Origin: Actinomycetes bacterium
Lineage (GTDB): Bacteria > Actinomycetota > Acidimicrobiia > Acidimicrobiales > RAAP-2
Direction: 5' to 3'
DNA: 37,149 bases
Assembly (NCBI GenBank): GCA_021826255.1
Contig: JAKBAZ010000002.1
Location: forward strand, 1 to 37,149
Shown here: one piece after another, positions 18,070 through 27,827 of the stretch
How the letters are laid out: every line of letters starts with the position of its first letter
Position numbering within the stretch: the first letter of the stretch is position 1
Notes under the pieces: generated by a model
The model's input: the letters and a program-made list of their open reading frames with translations, nothing else
Database searches by the model: none
What the model was told of the DNA's origin: nothing
Program-made: the position numbers and the translations under genes

Positions 18070-18504
18070 GTGGAACCTCGAGTGAGCCTCATCACGCTGG
18101 GCGTGTCTGATTTGGCGCGCGCTCGGGCGTTTTACGAGAAACTTGGGTGGCACGGTCAAGAGGTCGAAGAAACCGTGTTCTTTCAAGCAGGGGGCATGGC
18201 GCTAGTCCTTTGGGACTCCCGCAAACTCGCGGCTGATGCGGGCGTCAGCGAAAGAGTGGGCGACGCATTCGGCGGTATCACCCTGGCCCACAACGTACGG
18301 ACCGAGACGGAAGTCGACGAGATACTAGGGACCGCTGAGGCCGCGGGAGGAACGGTGACGAAACCGGCCGCAAGGACCTTCTACGGCGGCTACGCCGGCT
18401 ACTTCGCTGATCCGGATGGCCACGTATGGGAGATAGCCCATAACCCCGGCTTCGAGTTGACACCCGACGGCTCGCTCGTGCTGCCCGACTTTGGTGGCAG
18501 TTAA
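18070..18504 (+). CDS. VOC/glyoxalase family protein
   Basis: MEPRVSLITLGVSDLARARAFYEKLGWHG...GGYAGYFADPDGHVWEIAHNPGF; GTG 18070 in frame with the longer ORF. Confidence 0.88.
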   Translation: MEPRVSLITLGVSDLARARAFYEKLGWHGQEVEETVFFQAGGMALVLWDSRKLAADAGVSERVGDAFGGITLAHNVRTETEVDEILGTAEAAGGTVTKPAARTFYGGYAGYFADPDGHVWEIAHNPGFELTPDGSLVLPDFGGS

Positions 18505-18779
18505 CTGAGTGCAGAGCGAGAGGATCTGACCTTCTCCCGTCGTCGTCGGGAACCGGACTCGTACGGGGGGCTTTCTTAATGGTCAATAGTCGCACAGCCC
18601 CTGTGTCGAGCCAACCATGATCCATCGAAAGAAGAACGCGACGTCCTGACGACGCCCGGGAAGTTGAGTCGTAGTCGACGAACATCTCGCCGCTCGACAA
18701 CCCATGGTCAGGGTGCCGACCGCGGTGCCTTCGCGTAGTAGAGGCTCATACTCTCGGTAGTTCCACCTCGATAGTGTGT

Positions 18780-19382
18780 CTAGTCCAACAGTCGACTGAG
18801 TTGGCTCGCGTCCTGAAAGTGCAGGGTTGAGAATCCGAGAACTTCTGCTGCTCGAACGTTCTCCTCGCGATCGTCGATGAAGGTGACCTCAGAGGCGGAC
18901 GCTTTCATAAGGTCCAAGCACTCCCGAAAGATCTGAGGTGTCGGCTTCGCGACGCCGAGTCGCCCGCTGAACACTCGTGGTTCGAACACCTCGAGCCAAC
19001 TCATCGTGTCGAAGGCGTCCCCGAAGGGCGCCGGCGCATTAGACAGGAGTGCAAGTCGGTACCCCGCATCGTGAGCTCGAGAGACGAACTCCAGAGTTTG
19101 AGGGTTCGGGTGACTCCACATCGCGACGTCGTGGTCGTGGAGTTCATCAAGGTGGGCAGAGTCGAGTGACGTACCTAGCACTCGACTCCAGTACTCGCCC
19201 GTCGTGACGGCACCGAGATCGTAAGCGGGACGTTCGAGCCAGTATCGATCCCACAGGACGTTTCCCGTCAGGTACGTTGCCACTAACTCTTCGAGTCCCC
19301 GGCGCTCGTCGTCCGAGGGGGCGAGGCAGAGAACCTCCCCGTAGTCAAACAACAGCCACGGAGTGTGAGGAACTGAGGACAT
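18780..19382 (-). CDS. HAD-superfamily hydrolase, YihX-like
   Basis: LLFDYGEVLCLAP, ALLSNAPAPF, GVAKPTPQIFRECLDLM, VTFIDDREENVRAAEVLGFSTLHFQ. Confidence 0.87.
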   Translation of the reverse strand: MSSVPHTPWLLFDYGEVLCLAPSDDERRGLEELVATYLTGNVLWDRYWLERPAYDLGAVTTGEYWSRVLGTSLDSAHLDELHDHDVAMWSHPNPQTLEFVSRAHDAGYRLALLSNAPAPFGDAFDTMSWLEVFEPRVFSGRLGVAKPTPQIFRECLDLMKASASEVTFIDDREENVRAAEVLGFSTLHFQDASQLSRLLD

Positions 19383-19430
19383 TCGTTGATTCTACGAGCC
19401 TTGTCGGGAACTCCTCGGTAGGTTGGATGG

Positions 19431-20126
19431 ATGAACATCCTGCTGATTCCCGGACTGTGGCTCACCGGTGACGCGTGGCGCGATATCGAAGGACCCTTGA
19501 GATCTCGGGGCCACCACGTCGTTGCGCTCGATCTTCCCGGTCAAGGTGACGGAAATGTCGCGGCGACTCTGGACGATCAAGTGGACGCGGTCCTTCGGGT
19601 GATGGACACGGACCCGTCCCCGTGGGTCATTGTGGGGCACTCGGCGGGGAGCAAGCTCGGGTGGTTGTGCGTCGATCGCCGAGCTGGGTCGGTGGAGCGC
19701 CTCGTGTGCGTGGGAGGTTTTCCCGGGGGAGCTGGGGAACCGTACTTCGGCGACTTTGTTCCAGAGGAGGGCTGGGTCACCTTCCCGGGGTGGAGCACCT
19801 TCGAAGGACCCGACATCGTTGATCTCTCACCCGACATGCGCGCGCGACTCGAACGGTTGTTTCAACCGGTGTCCGCCCTCGTCACCCAACAGGTGATGAC
19901 GTTCCACGATCCCGCGCGCTACGACGTTCCCGTTACTGTCGTGTGTCCGGAGTTCTCCTCAGATCAGGCTCTCGAGTGGGTGGACGCCGGTTATTTACCC
20001 GACGTCTCCGCGCTTCGCGACATCACGTACGTGGATCTGGAGTCCGGGCATTGGCCCATGGTGAGTTGCCCTGAGCGCTTTGCTTCGTGTCTCCTTGAGA
20101 TTCTTGGTGCAGATTCGCAGTCCTAA
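19431..20126 (+). CDS. Alpha/beta hydrolase
   Basis: ILLIPGLWLTGDAW, VVALDLPGQGDG, nucleophile elbow VGHSAGSKLG, C-terminal ESGHWPMVSCPERFA. Confidence 0.87.
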   Translation: MNILLIPGLWLTGDAWRDIEGPLRSRGHHVVALDLPGQGDGNVAATLDDQVDAVLRVMDTDPSPWVIVGHSAGSKLGWLCVDRRAGSVERLVCVGGFPGGAGEPYFGDFVPEEGWVTFPGWSTFEGPDIVDLSPDMRARLERLFQPVSALVTQQVMTFHDPARYDVPVTVVCPEFSSDQALEWVDAGYLPDVSALRDITYVDLESGHWPMVSCPERFASCLLEILGADSQS

Positions 20127-20288
20127 CGTCGACGACGCTGGCGCGTGGCAGTGCGCTCGATTGGGTGTGACCCCACACTGTTGAACCCTGAGAAATCTGA
20201 GTAAGAACAACGTAACAATGTGCCGACTTTTCTTGTTGGTCACACGTCGTGCGAATGTCGCTCACCTCGGCCGACTCGACTGCCCTCC

Positions 20289-21377
20289 ATGACCACACAC
20301 ACCGACCACTCATCCACACCCACTGTTCGCCGGAACCGTCGCACGGGAATGATCTCCGCACTGATCGGCGGCGTCGTCCTTTCCGGCGTGGTTCCCGTCG
20401 GAGCCGCTTTGGCGTCGAGCACTCCCGTCGCCAGTCGGGCCGCCTCGACTCCTCTCTACCTTTTGTCCTCCGAGGGTTACGACTCGGCCATGTGCACCGC
20501 CTTCCAGAAGGCGACCGGCATTACGTGCAAGCTGTCGGACAACTCGACCGGTCCGACCCTGGCCCTCATCCAAGCCACCAAGGGAAACCCGCAGTGGGGT
20601 GTGGCGTGGACCGACGGCTCAGCTCCCTACGCCGCTCTCGACACTGAAGGTCTGCTGCTCAAGCACTTCGAGCCGACGACGGGCACCCTCACCCCCCTCG
20701 GCAAGACGTTGGTGCCGGCGGACAAGAGTTATATTCCGACCGGCCTCACCGTTTCGGGGGCCTTTATGTACAACACGACGGTGGTGAAGAATCCGCCGCG
20801 CACCTGGGCGGCGTTGTTGTCGCCCCAGTGGCGTGGTCAGGTGGAGATGAACAACCCGGCGGTCGACGGTCCGACCTACCCCATGTTGGCTGGTCTGTTC
20901 CAGTCCCTTGGTGGTGTCGCTCAGGGAGAAAAGTTCATGATGAAACTGAAGGCGAATGGCCTCAAAGTCTCGTCGAACAACGCGTTCCCCGACCTCCAAG
21001 CCGGCAAGGTCAAGATCGTGCTCGGACAGAACACTGACGGGATCGGCGCCTTCGATCAGGGTCAACACATCGGAGTCGTCTACCCCAGCCCTTCCCCCGA
21101 ACTACCGAGCACTCTCGCCATTGACGGGAAGGCGTCGTCGGCCGAGATCGCCGTGGCGAAGAAGTTTGCCGACTTCGTCTACAGCCCCGCGGGACAAGCG
21201 GTCATGCGAACGGGTGACCCGACCGGTGACTCCAACTTCTTCCCGATCATCAAGGGCACCGCGCCTCGCCCCCACGTTCCGTCCCCGACGATGGTCCCCT
21301 TTGAGTCCTACAACCCCTACACCTGGGGCGCCCTAGAGCCGAGTATCAATACCTGGTTCTCCTCCCACATCGCCTAG
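20289..21377 (+). CDS. Extracellular solute-binding protein of an ABC importer (ferric iron / phosphonate type)
   Basis: Signal peptide RRNRRTGMISALIGGVVLSGVVPVGAALAS, then SBP type-2-like LYLLSSEGYDSAMCTAFQKATGITC...FADFVYSPAGQAVM. ATG 20289 preferred over 20220. Confidence 0.8.
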   Translation: MTTHTDHSSTPTVRRNRRTGMISALIGGVVLSGVVPVGAALASSTPVASRAASTPLYLLSSEGYDSAMCTAFQKATGITCKLSDNSTGPTLALIQATKGNPQWGVAWTDGSAPYAALDTEGLLLKHFEPTTGTLTPLGKTLVPADKSYIPTGLTVSGAFMYNTTVVKNPPRTWAALLSPQWRGQVEMNNPAVDGPTYPMLAGLFQSLGGVAQGEKFMMKLKANGLKVSSNNAFPDLQAGKVKIVLGQNTDGIGAFDQGQHIGVVYPSPSPELPSTLAIDGKASSAEIAVAKKFADFVYSPAGQAVMRTGDPTGDSNFFPIIKGTAPRPHVPSPTMVPFESYNPYTWGALEPSINTWFSSHIA

Positions 21378-23143
21378 TGGCGAACCTCGGACGTCGCGAG
21401 GTTTCTCCAACACGACGGAGGTTCGAGTGGGCGTGGGCCGAGCGAGTGCTCGGCCGCGCCGCTCGACCCCTGCTGTGGGTGGTGTTGGCCCTGGTCTCAG
21501 TGGTCCCGACACTGAGTTTTCTCTCCTTGGCAATTTCGCCGAGACTCTTCTCCCAAGGGACGAGTTGGTTCACGTTCGCTCCCTTCCGCCAGGCGTTCTC
21601 CGGAATGGAGATGACGGGAATCAGGAATAGTCTGACCTTCGCCTCGCTCGCGGGCGTGATTGCGACGCTGGTGGCGGCGGGTCTCGCTCTCGCGGTGCAA
21701 CGCACGGACGTGTGGATTGCTCGGCTCATTCCCGGAGCGCTCTGGACGCTGCTGCTCGTTCCGACCTACATCGCCGCGGTGGGGTGGGAAGAAGTCCTGT
21801 CACCCAGCGGAGTTCTCGCGCGAATGGGCCTCGTGACGCCCGCGCTCAGTAACGCCCTGCTCGGACCGGTCGGAATTGTCTTCGTCCTCGCCATGAGTGG
21901 CGTACCGTTCGCGTACTTCGCCCTGGCCCCAGCGCTCTACGCCATGGGACGACGATACGAAGACGCCGCGCGTATTCACGGGGCGGGAGTGTGGCGCACC
22001 GTTCGCACCGTGGCGCCGATCATTCTGCCTGCCATCACGTCGGCCGTCATCATCGTCTTTGCCGAAGCCCTCGGGGACTTCGGTGTGGCCTCCACCATTG
22101 CGGCGAACGACAATATTCCGGTCGCGACGACCAACATCATGGCCGCCATCGCCACCTTTCCCACCAACTTTCCCCAAGCGGCGGCGGTGAGCTGGTTCCT
22201 CGTGGCGACCATCGGAACGGTGCTCGCACTTCAGAGCCGAGTGGTGAGAGGTCGCCACACGGCCGTGTTGTCGGGGCGTTCGCGTTTCGTGGGCAAGAGC
22301 CATCCTCACGGGGTGAGACGAGTGCTTCTGATCAGCGCCATTGTCGCGTTCTTTCTCCTCACCATTGGGATCCCGGCTCTGGGATCGGTCTTTTCCACTC
22401 TGTTGCCGCCTGGATCGGGTCTACATCTATCGCACCTCACCCTGAGCGCCTATAGCGCCCTCCTTCATCAGGGCCTAAGTGGACCCCTCTTCGTGTCGCT
22501 GCGAATGTCGGTCATCAACGCCACCGTGACGGTGGTACTCGCGACGGCCGTAGCGAAAGTCATCACGAGTCGGCGCCCCGGCGTGTTCGGACGATTGAGT
22601 GACGTGGTGCTCATCGCCTCGGTGGCCCTGCCGGGTTTGGTGGTGGCGGCGGGATTTCTGTTCATCTTCAACCTCCCCGTATTCTCTCGACTCGGTATCA
22701 ACCTTTACGGAACGATGACTCTCCTCGGCATGGGCTATCTCGCCATCGCTCTCCCCTCGAATTCACGAGTTCTCGTAGGCCCCGTCGCCCAACTCGACGG
22801 TTCGCTCGTGGAAGCGGGACGGTTGCACGGCGCTTCAGGTCCTGCTGCGTTTCGTCGCTGCGTCCTTCCCCTCCTCGCGCGTCCGCTGTTGTGGGCCTGG
22901 CTCCTCGCCTTCGCGGCCACCTTCTCTGAACTCCCCACGTCCGAAATGCTGGCGCCGATTGGTGTGCGCACGATGGCGACCGCGGTGTTGACGTCGTTTC
23001 AGAACGCCAACCTCGCTGCAGCGACGGCGCTGTCCGTCGTGCAGATGCTGGTGGTTCTCGCGGTCATCGGAGTCGCGCAGCTGGCCTTTCGTCTCCTCGC
23101 TCCGCCGGGGTGGCGTCACTTGGGAGGCCGCGACTTGCGCTAG
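21377..23143 (+). CDS. Duplicated-domain ABC transporter permease (iron-type)
   Basis: 588 aa, many TM helices; two EAA-type loops (YEDAARIHGAGVWRTVRTVAPIILPAI; LVEAGRLHGASGPAAFRRCVLPLLARPL). TAGTG overlap with the SBP stop. Confidence 0.85.
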   Translation: MANLGRREVSPTRRRFEWAWAERVLGRAARPLLWVVLALVSVVPTLSFLSLAISPRLFSQGTSWFTFAPFRQAFSGMEMTGIRNSLTFASLAGVIATLVAAGLALAVQRTDVWIARLIPGALWTLLLVPTYIAAVGWEEVLSPSGVLARMGLVTPALSNALLGPVGIVFVLAMSGVPFAYFALAPALYAMGRRYEDAARIHGAGVWRTVRTVAPIILPAITSAVIIVFAEALGDFGVASTIAANDNIPVATTNIMAAIATFPTNFPQAAAVSWFLVATIGTVLALQSRVVRGRHTAVLSGRSRFVGKSHPHGVRRVLLISAIVAFFLLTIGIPALGSVFSTLLPPGSGLHLSHLTLSAYSALLHQGLSGPLFVSLRMSVINATVTVVLATAVAKVITSRRPGVFGRLSDVVLIASVALPGLVVAAGFLFIFNLPVFSRLGINLYGTMTLLGMGYLAIALPSNSRVLVGPVAQLDGSLVEAGRLHGASGPAAFRRCVLPLLARPLLWAWLLAFAATFSELPTSEMLAPIGVRTMATAVLTSFQNANLAAATALSVVQMLVVLAVIGVAQLAFRLLAPPGWRHLGGRDLR

Positions 23144-23309
23144 CCAACCACCCATGCTGGATGAGTGCATGGCCAAAGCCCATGGCTCCGTCTGGCACCT
23201 GGCCTCGGAGCCCGACACTCCGCGCGTGAACCCCAGGGGGCGTAGGTTGGACGATGGCGCCAGTGTCGTCGCCTTCGAGGTGAGTCCTGCGCGTCAGTGA
23301 GGAGACGCC

Positions 23310-26300
23310 GTGGAGTTCGCGACATCGTGGGAGGAATGCGGTCAGCGGTCCGCTCGTCGGGCTGAGCAGTGGATGGACGACGTTCCTCGTGAACGGACCC
23401 GTCGCGAGGTTCGCGTGCGCACTCGGCTGGCCCGACTGATTGACGAACCCGACGCACTCGGACTGATCATCAGCGTCACCGACGACGTGGTTCGTACGCG
23501 ATCGCCCCGGGCCGCGGCGCGAAGTTTGCGCGATGCCGTGTCTCGAGGGGGACGAAGGGGTTTCTCGTGGGTCGACTGGCGTAGCTTGCAGGCGGTGAGT
23601 TACGCGGCGCACGTCGTTCCGCGCGTCGCCCAGGCGGCTGTGGTGTGGCGACTTCGGAACCTGACTCGAGAGGTCATCGGCACCACAGACGAACAGCGCC
23701 TCCGCCGAGTGGTCGAGCGCCGACGCGAGGAGGGTATTCGACTCAACATCAACGTGCTCGGAGAGGCGGTACTCGGACCTCGAGAGGCGGGTGGGCGAAT
23801 GGACCGCGCGGTGGCGATGATGCGTCGACCCTACGTGGACTACGTCTCGGTGAAGTTGTCGTCCTTGGTCGCTCACCTCGACTACTACGACCCGGACGGC
23901 TCGTCGGAACGTCTCGCGGACGCCCTGCGTCGTCTCCTGAGAGAAGCGAGCCACCAGGGCGTCTTCGTCAACGTCGACATGGAAGAGTTCCGTGATCTTC
24001 GGGTCACGATGAACGCCTTTCGCCGAGTCGTCCTCGAGCCCGAGATGAAACGGATGCCGGTGGGGATCGTCGTCCAGGCCTATCTACCCGAGGCTCACGA
24101 CCTCGTCGAGGAGATCGTGAGCCTCGCCACTCGGCGAGTGGCCGACGGCGGCACCGGGCTCAAGGTGCGCCTCGTCAAGGGCGCCAACCTCGCCATGGAG
24201 CACGTCGAGGCCGAACTCGCCGGACTGCACCCGCCGACCTATCCCACGAAGGCGGACGTGGACGCCAACTACCTCGCTCTCGTGACGTACGCCCTGAGCG
24301 CGGGACCAGTTCTACGGGTGGGAGTTGCCAGTCACAATCTGTATCACGTGGCCTTCGCGCTCGACGTCGCCGAGACGCTGCACGCCCGCGAGAGGCTCGA
24401 CATTGAGATGCTCGAAGGTATGGCGCCCGCCGAAGCTCGAGTCCTCGCCCGCTCGGCTCAATGTCCCGTTATTACCTACGCTCCCGTGACCGACCCGGGA
24501 GATTTCTCCGCCGCCATTGCCTACCTCGTGAGGCGTCTCGATGAGAACACCTCGCCGGACAACTACCTGAGTGCCGCCTTCTTCGTCGACACCGACTCCG
24601 AGAGAGCAACGACAACTCGGGCAGCCCAGCGAGAGCGTTTTCTCGCCGCCCTCGCCTCAATGTCATCGGTGAGTCGAGAGCGACGTCGCCGACCCCTGGG
24701 CGACGAAGGGCGTGAGTTCGCGAACAGTACTGATGGCGATGTGACGGACCCCCTCTTCGTCGAGCGACTGCGCGACGAACTCGCTACGTTCGAACCGACG
24801 CAGTTCGCGCGACGGGTGCTTCTTCCCGGTGACGTCGCCGGAGTGGATCCCTCGTCGGGGAGCGAGATCTACCGCTATCGCCGAGTACGCCTTGAGGAGG
24901 CCCACGACGTTCTCGACGCGCTCCGTCGCGCGCAGTCCTCGTGGGCCTCGCGCTCTTTCGAGGAGCGTTCGGCGGTACTCAACGCCTTCGCTCAACTCGC
25001 CGAGGAGGAGCGAGTGACGACGATGGCCGTGATGGCCCACGACACGGGAAAGACTCCGGGGGAGAGTAACGCCGAGGTCTCCGAGGCGGCCGACTTCGCA
25101 CGTGAGTACGCCCGTTACCGTGACGACGCTCAGCCCCTGGGAGTCATCACCGTGACGCCGCCCTGGAACTTCCCCTACGCCATTCCCGCGGGTGGTGTGC
25201 TCGCCGCCCTCGCCGCCGGCAATGCGGTGGTGTTGAAGCCGGCCCCCGAAGCTGTCTTGGTCGCCGCTCACCTGGCCGACCAGTTGTGGCGAAGTGGTGT
25301 TCCCCGCGACGTCTTCGCGTTCGTCCCCGCGGGCGACGACGAGGTCGGACAATCTCTCGTCGAAGGGGCCGACGGAGTCATCCTCACGGGGTCGCTCGCT
25401 AGTGCGGCGCTCTTTACGACGTGGCGCCCGCGACTGCACCTACTCGCCGAAACCAGCGGGAAGAACGCCATCGTTGTGAGCGCGCGGGCCGACATCGACG
25501 CTGCCGCCCGTGACATCGCGGCGTCGGCCTTCTCTCACGCCGGCCAAAAGTGTTCGGCGGGATCGCTGGCCGTAATTACTCGTGACGTAGCCCGCGACGA
25601 GGCGTTCTGGCGACAATTAGTCGACGCGGTGGAGTCCTACGAGGTGGGACGAGCCTACGAGCCCGGTTCCCACGTGGGACCGGTCATTCATCCGCCGAGT
25701 GGGGAACTCGCCCGGGCACTGGACGGTCTGGAGCCGGGCGAGGAGTGGGTTCTGAGGCCCCGGGCCCTTAACGAGGCTCGCACCCTATGGCGCCCCGGGA
25801 TTAAGCGGGGAACGACACCAGGATCGTGGAGCCACCTCACCGAGTGGTTCGGACCCGTTCTCGCGGTGATCGAGGTGGCGGACGTGGCTCACGCCCTCGA
25901 GGTTCAAAACGGCACCAGGTTCGGCCTCACCGCCGGACTTCACTCTCTTGACGCCGAGGAGATCTGCTGGTGGCTCGATCGAGTGAGGGCCGGCAATCTC
26001 TACGTCAATCGACCGATCACGGGGGCGGTCGTTCATCGTCAACCCTTCGGTGGATGGCGTGCGTCGGCGCTCGGAGTAGGTCCCCAGGCGGGCCAGCGCG
26101 GTTACGTGGGTGCTCTTCGACGCGGCGACCCCGTACGAGTGGCGTCGGATCTCGAGACACTGGTGGAGGGAGTACGAACGTGGATGAGCCGCGAGGGGCG
26201 AGAACTCCATGACACCGACTCCCTCGAGGGCGAGTGGAATCTCCATCGAGCTCAACCCTTTGATCTCGTCGTCGTTCGGGTCGAGGAGCCTTCAGGACTC

Positions 26301-26654
26301 CTCCTCGACTCCCTGGAGCTACTTCAACGCGAGATGGGGATTCCTCTTGAACTCTCCGCTTCGACTCCGCTCGATACCAACCTCGCTCTGCGCATCGAGG
26401 GCGTTGACGACATGCTCGAGCGAGTCGAGAGAGACTGGCGCGTGCGGTGGTTGTCGAGTGAGGAGCCCCCAACGGCGGCTCTCGCCGAGCGGGGTGTGGC
26501 GGTGGACGGTCGAGAGATTGAACGGGCGGGGGAGCGCGAAGCCCCCCGGTGGTGGAGATCCCAGAGCATCAGTATTACTCGACACCGTTACGGCAACGTT
26601 CACGCGGGACCCCAACTCGTCGTGGAGGGTTCGCGCGTCGCTCCTCGACGTTAG
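23310..26654 (+). CDS. putA: Bifunctional proline dehydrogenase / L-glutamate-gamma-semialdehyde dehydrogenase
   Basis: 1114 aa; PRODH half (LNINVLGEAVLG, YVSVKLSSL, VRLVKGANLAMEHVEAEL, YLPEAHDLV) and ALDH half (PWNFPYAIPAGGVLAALAAGNAVVLKPAPE, LLAETSGKNAIVV, HAGQKCSAGS). Confidence 0.93.
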   Translation: MEFATSWEECGQRSARRAEQWMDDVPRERTRREVRVRTRLARLIDEPDALGLIISVTDDVVRTRSPRAAARSLRDAVSRGGRRGFSWVDWRSLQAVSYAAHVVPRVAQAAVVWRLRNLTREVIGTTDEQRLRRVVERRREEGIRLNINVLGEAVLGPREAGGRMDRAVAMMRRPYVDYVSVKLSSLVAHLDYYDPDGSSERLADALRRLLREASHQGVFVNVDMEEFRDLRVTMNAFRRVVLEPEMKRMPVGIVVQAYLPEAHDLVEEIVSLATRRVADGGTGLKVRLVKGANLAMEHVEAELAGLHPPTYPTKADVDANYLALVTYALSAGPVLRVGVASHNLYHVAFALDVAETLHARERLDIEMLEGMAPAEARVLARSAQCPVITYAPVTDPGDFSAAIAYLVRRLDENTSPDNYLSAAFFVDTDSERATTTRAAQRERFLAALASMSSVSRERRRRPLGDEGREFANSTDGDVTDPLFVERLRDELATFEPTQFARRVLLPGDVAGVDPSSGSEIYRYRRVRLEEAHDVLDALRRAQSSWASRSFEERSAVLNAFAQLAEEERVTTMAVMAHDTGKTPGESNAEVSEAADFAREYARYRDDAQPLGVITVTPPWNFPYAIPAGGVLAALAAGNAVVLKPAPEAVLVAAHLADQLWRSGVPRDVFAFVPAGDDEVGQSLVEGADGVILTGSLASAALFTTWRPRLHLLAETSGKNAIVVSARADIDAAARDIAASAFSHAGQKCSAGSLAVITRDVARDEAFWRQLVDAVESYEVGRAYEPGSHVGPVIHPPSGELARALDGLEPGEEWVLRPRALNEARTLWRPGIKRGTTPGSWSHLTEWFGPVLAVIEVADVAHALEVQNGTRFGLTAGLHSLDAEEICWWLDRVRAGNLYVNRPITGAVVHRQPFGGWRASALGVGPQAGQRGYVGALRRGDPVRVASDLETLVEGVRTWMSREGRELHDTDSLEGEWNLHRAQPFDLVVVRVEEPSGLLLDSLELLQREMGIPLELSASTPLDTNLALRIEGVDDMLERVERDWRVRWLSSEEPPTAALAERGVAVDGREIERAGEREAPRWWRSQSISITRHRYGNVHAGPQLVVEGSRVAPRR

Positions 26655-27049
26655 GCCGTAAGTTCGGCGAGGAGTTCGCGGACCCGCCGATCGATGTCGT
26701 CTCGAATTTCGCGCACCTCGTCGGGACTCTTGCCCTTGGGGTCTTCTAGGGCCCAGTCGAGGTACCGCTTACCGGGAAAGATTGGGCAGGTGTCGCCACA
26801 GCCCATGGTGATCACGACGTCGGCCTCTTGAGCGATGTCGGCGTCGAGGACACGGGGCTGGCGGTCCGCGAGGTCCAGCCCGAGTTCGCGCATGGAGTTA
26901 AGGACGACGGGGTGAATCTCGTCGGCCGGCGCGGTGCCCGCGGAGAGAACTCGTACTCGTCCTTCGGCGTGGTGCTCGAGGAGGGCGGCGGCCATTTGGG
27001 ATCGCCCGGCGTTGTGTACGCAGACGAAGAGAACCACGGGGGTAGTCAC
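26651..27049 (-). CDS. arsC: Arsenate reductase, LMW-PTP/thioredoxin type
   Basis: VLFVCVHNAGRSQMAAALLEHH, GTAPADEIHPVVLNSMRELGLDL, VVITMGCGDTCPIFPGKRYLDWALEDP. Confidence 0.93.
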   Translation of the reverse strand: MTTPVVLFVCVHNAGRSQMAAALLEHHAEGRVRVLSAGTAPADEIHPVVLNSMRELGLDLADRQPRVLDADIAQEADVVITMGCGDTCPIFPGKRYLDWALEDPKGKSPDEVREIRDDIDRRVRELLAELTA

Positions 27050-27786
27050 GAGGAGTGTCCTTTCGATGAGGCGAGTAAGGGTCGGGGAGTGAGGAGGTGG
27101 AGTAGAAGGAGGGCCACAACGAGTCCTAGGAGTTGAGCCCCGATGAATCCCGGCGTTGACGAGGGTCGAATGCCCGCGAAGGAGTTGGTGAGGCTGCGCG
27201 CGAGAGTGACGGCGGGGTTCGCGAAGCTGGTCGACGAGGTAAAGAAGTACGCCCCGGTGATGTAGCCCCCGACGGCAACACCGGCCACGGCGACGGAGTG
27301 TCGCTCCATGGCAACGACCACGAGGAGTAGTCCGAGCGTGGCCACGATCTCACCCCCCCAGAGGTGGGGTGTCGCGCGCGAGGTGGTCGAGAGGCTCACG
27401 ACCGGGAGGGCGAACATGAGATTGGCGGCCATGGTCCCGAAAACTGCCCCGGTGAGTTGGGCGATGAGGTAGACCACGAGTCTCGAGCCCGAGAGGTCGC
27501 GACGAATCCACTTGAGCAGACTCACCACGGGGTTGAAGTGCGCCCCCGAGAGGGGTCCGAACGTCATGATGAGGGTGCCGAGCACCGCCCCGGTGGCAAT
27601 CGCGTTCTCCAGCAGATCGAGTCCCGTCTGCCCGGGCGAGAGTCGCGTGGCGGCGATGCCCGAACCCACGACCGCGGCGAGGAGGAAGAAGGTGCCGACG
27701 CCTTCGGCGAGAGCAGCGCGCCACGTCTCGACGGCGAGGTCGTGATCAGGAAGGCCGGGGGACGGGGTTGATATATTGATGGGCAT
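27046..27786 (-). CDS. MIP/aquaporin family channel, probable AqpS-like arsenite channel
   Basis: Two NPA motifs (GAHFNPVVSL, FANPAVTLARSL); ATGA overlap with arsC. Start ATG 27786 (or TTG 27789). Confidence 0.85.
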   Translation of the reverse strand: MPINISTPSPGLPDHDLAVETWRAALAEGVGTFFLLAAVVGSGIAATRLSPGQTGLDLLENAIATGAVLGTLIMTFGPLSGAHFNPVVSLLKWIRRDLSGSRLVVYLIAQLTGAVFGTMAANLMFALPVVSLSTTSRATPHLWGGEIVATLGLLLVVVAMERHSVAVAGVAVGGYITGAYFFTSSTSFANPAVTLARSLTNSFAGIRPSSTPGFIGAQLLGLVVALLLLHLLTPRPLLASSKGHSS

Positions 27787-27798
27787 CAATATATCAAC
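27767..27798. promoter_or_regulatory. ArsR-type operator: GTTGATATATTGATG-GG-CATCAATATATCAAC, 15-bp perfect arms
   Basis: Direct reading; lies between divergent aquaporin and arsR genes and overlaps the aquaporin start codon (CAT 27784-27786). Confidence 0.85.
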
Positions 27799-27827
27799 GT
27801 TTCTCGAGACATTCTGATGAGCCCCTC

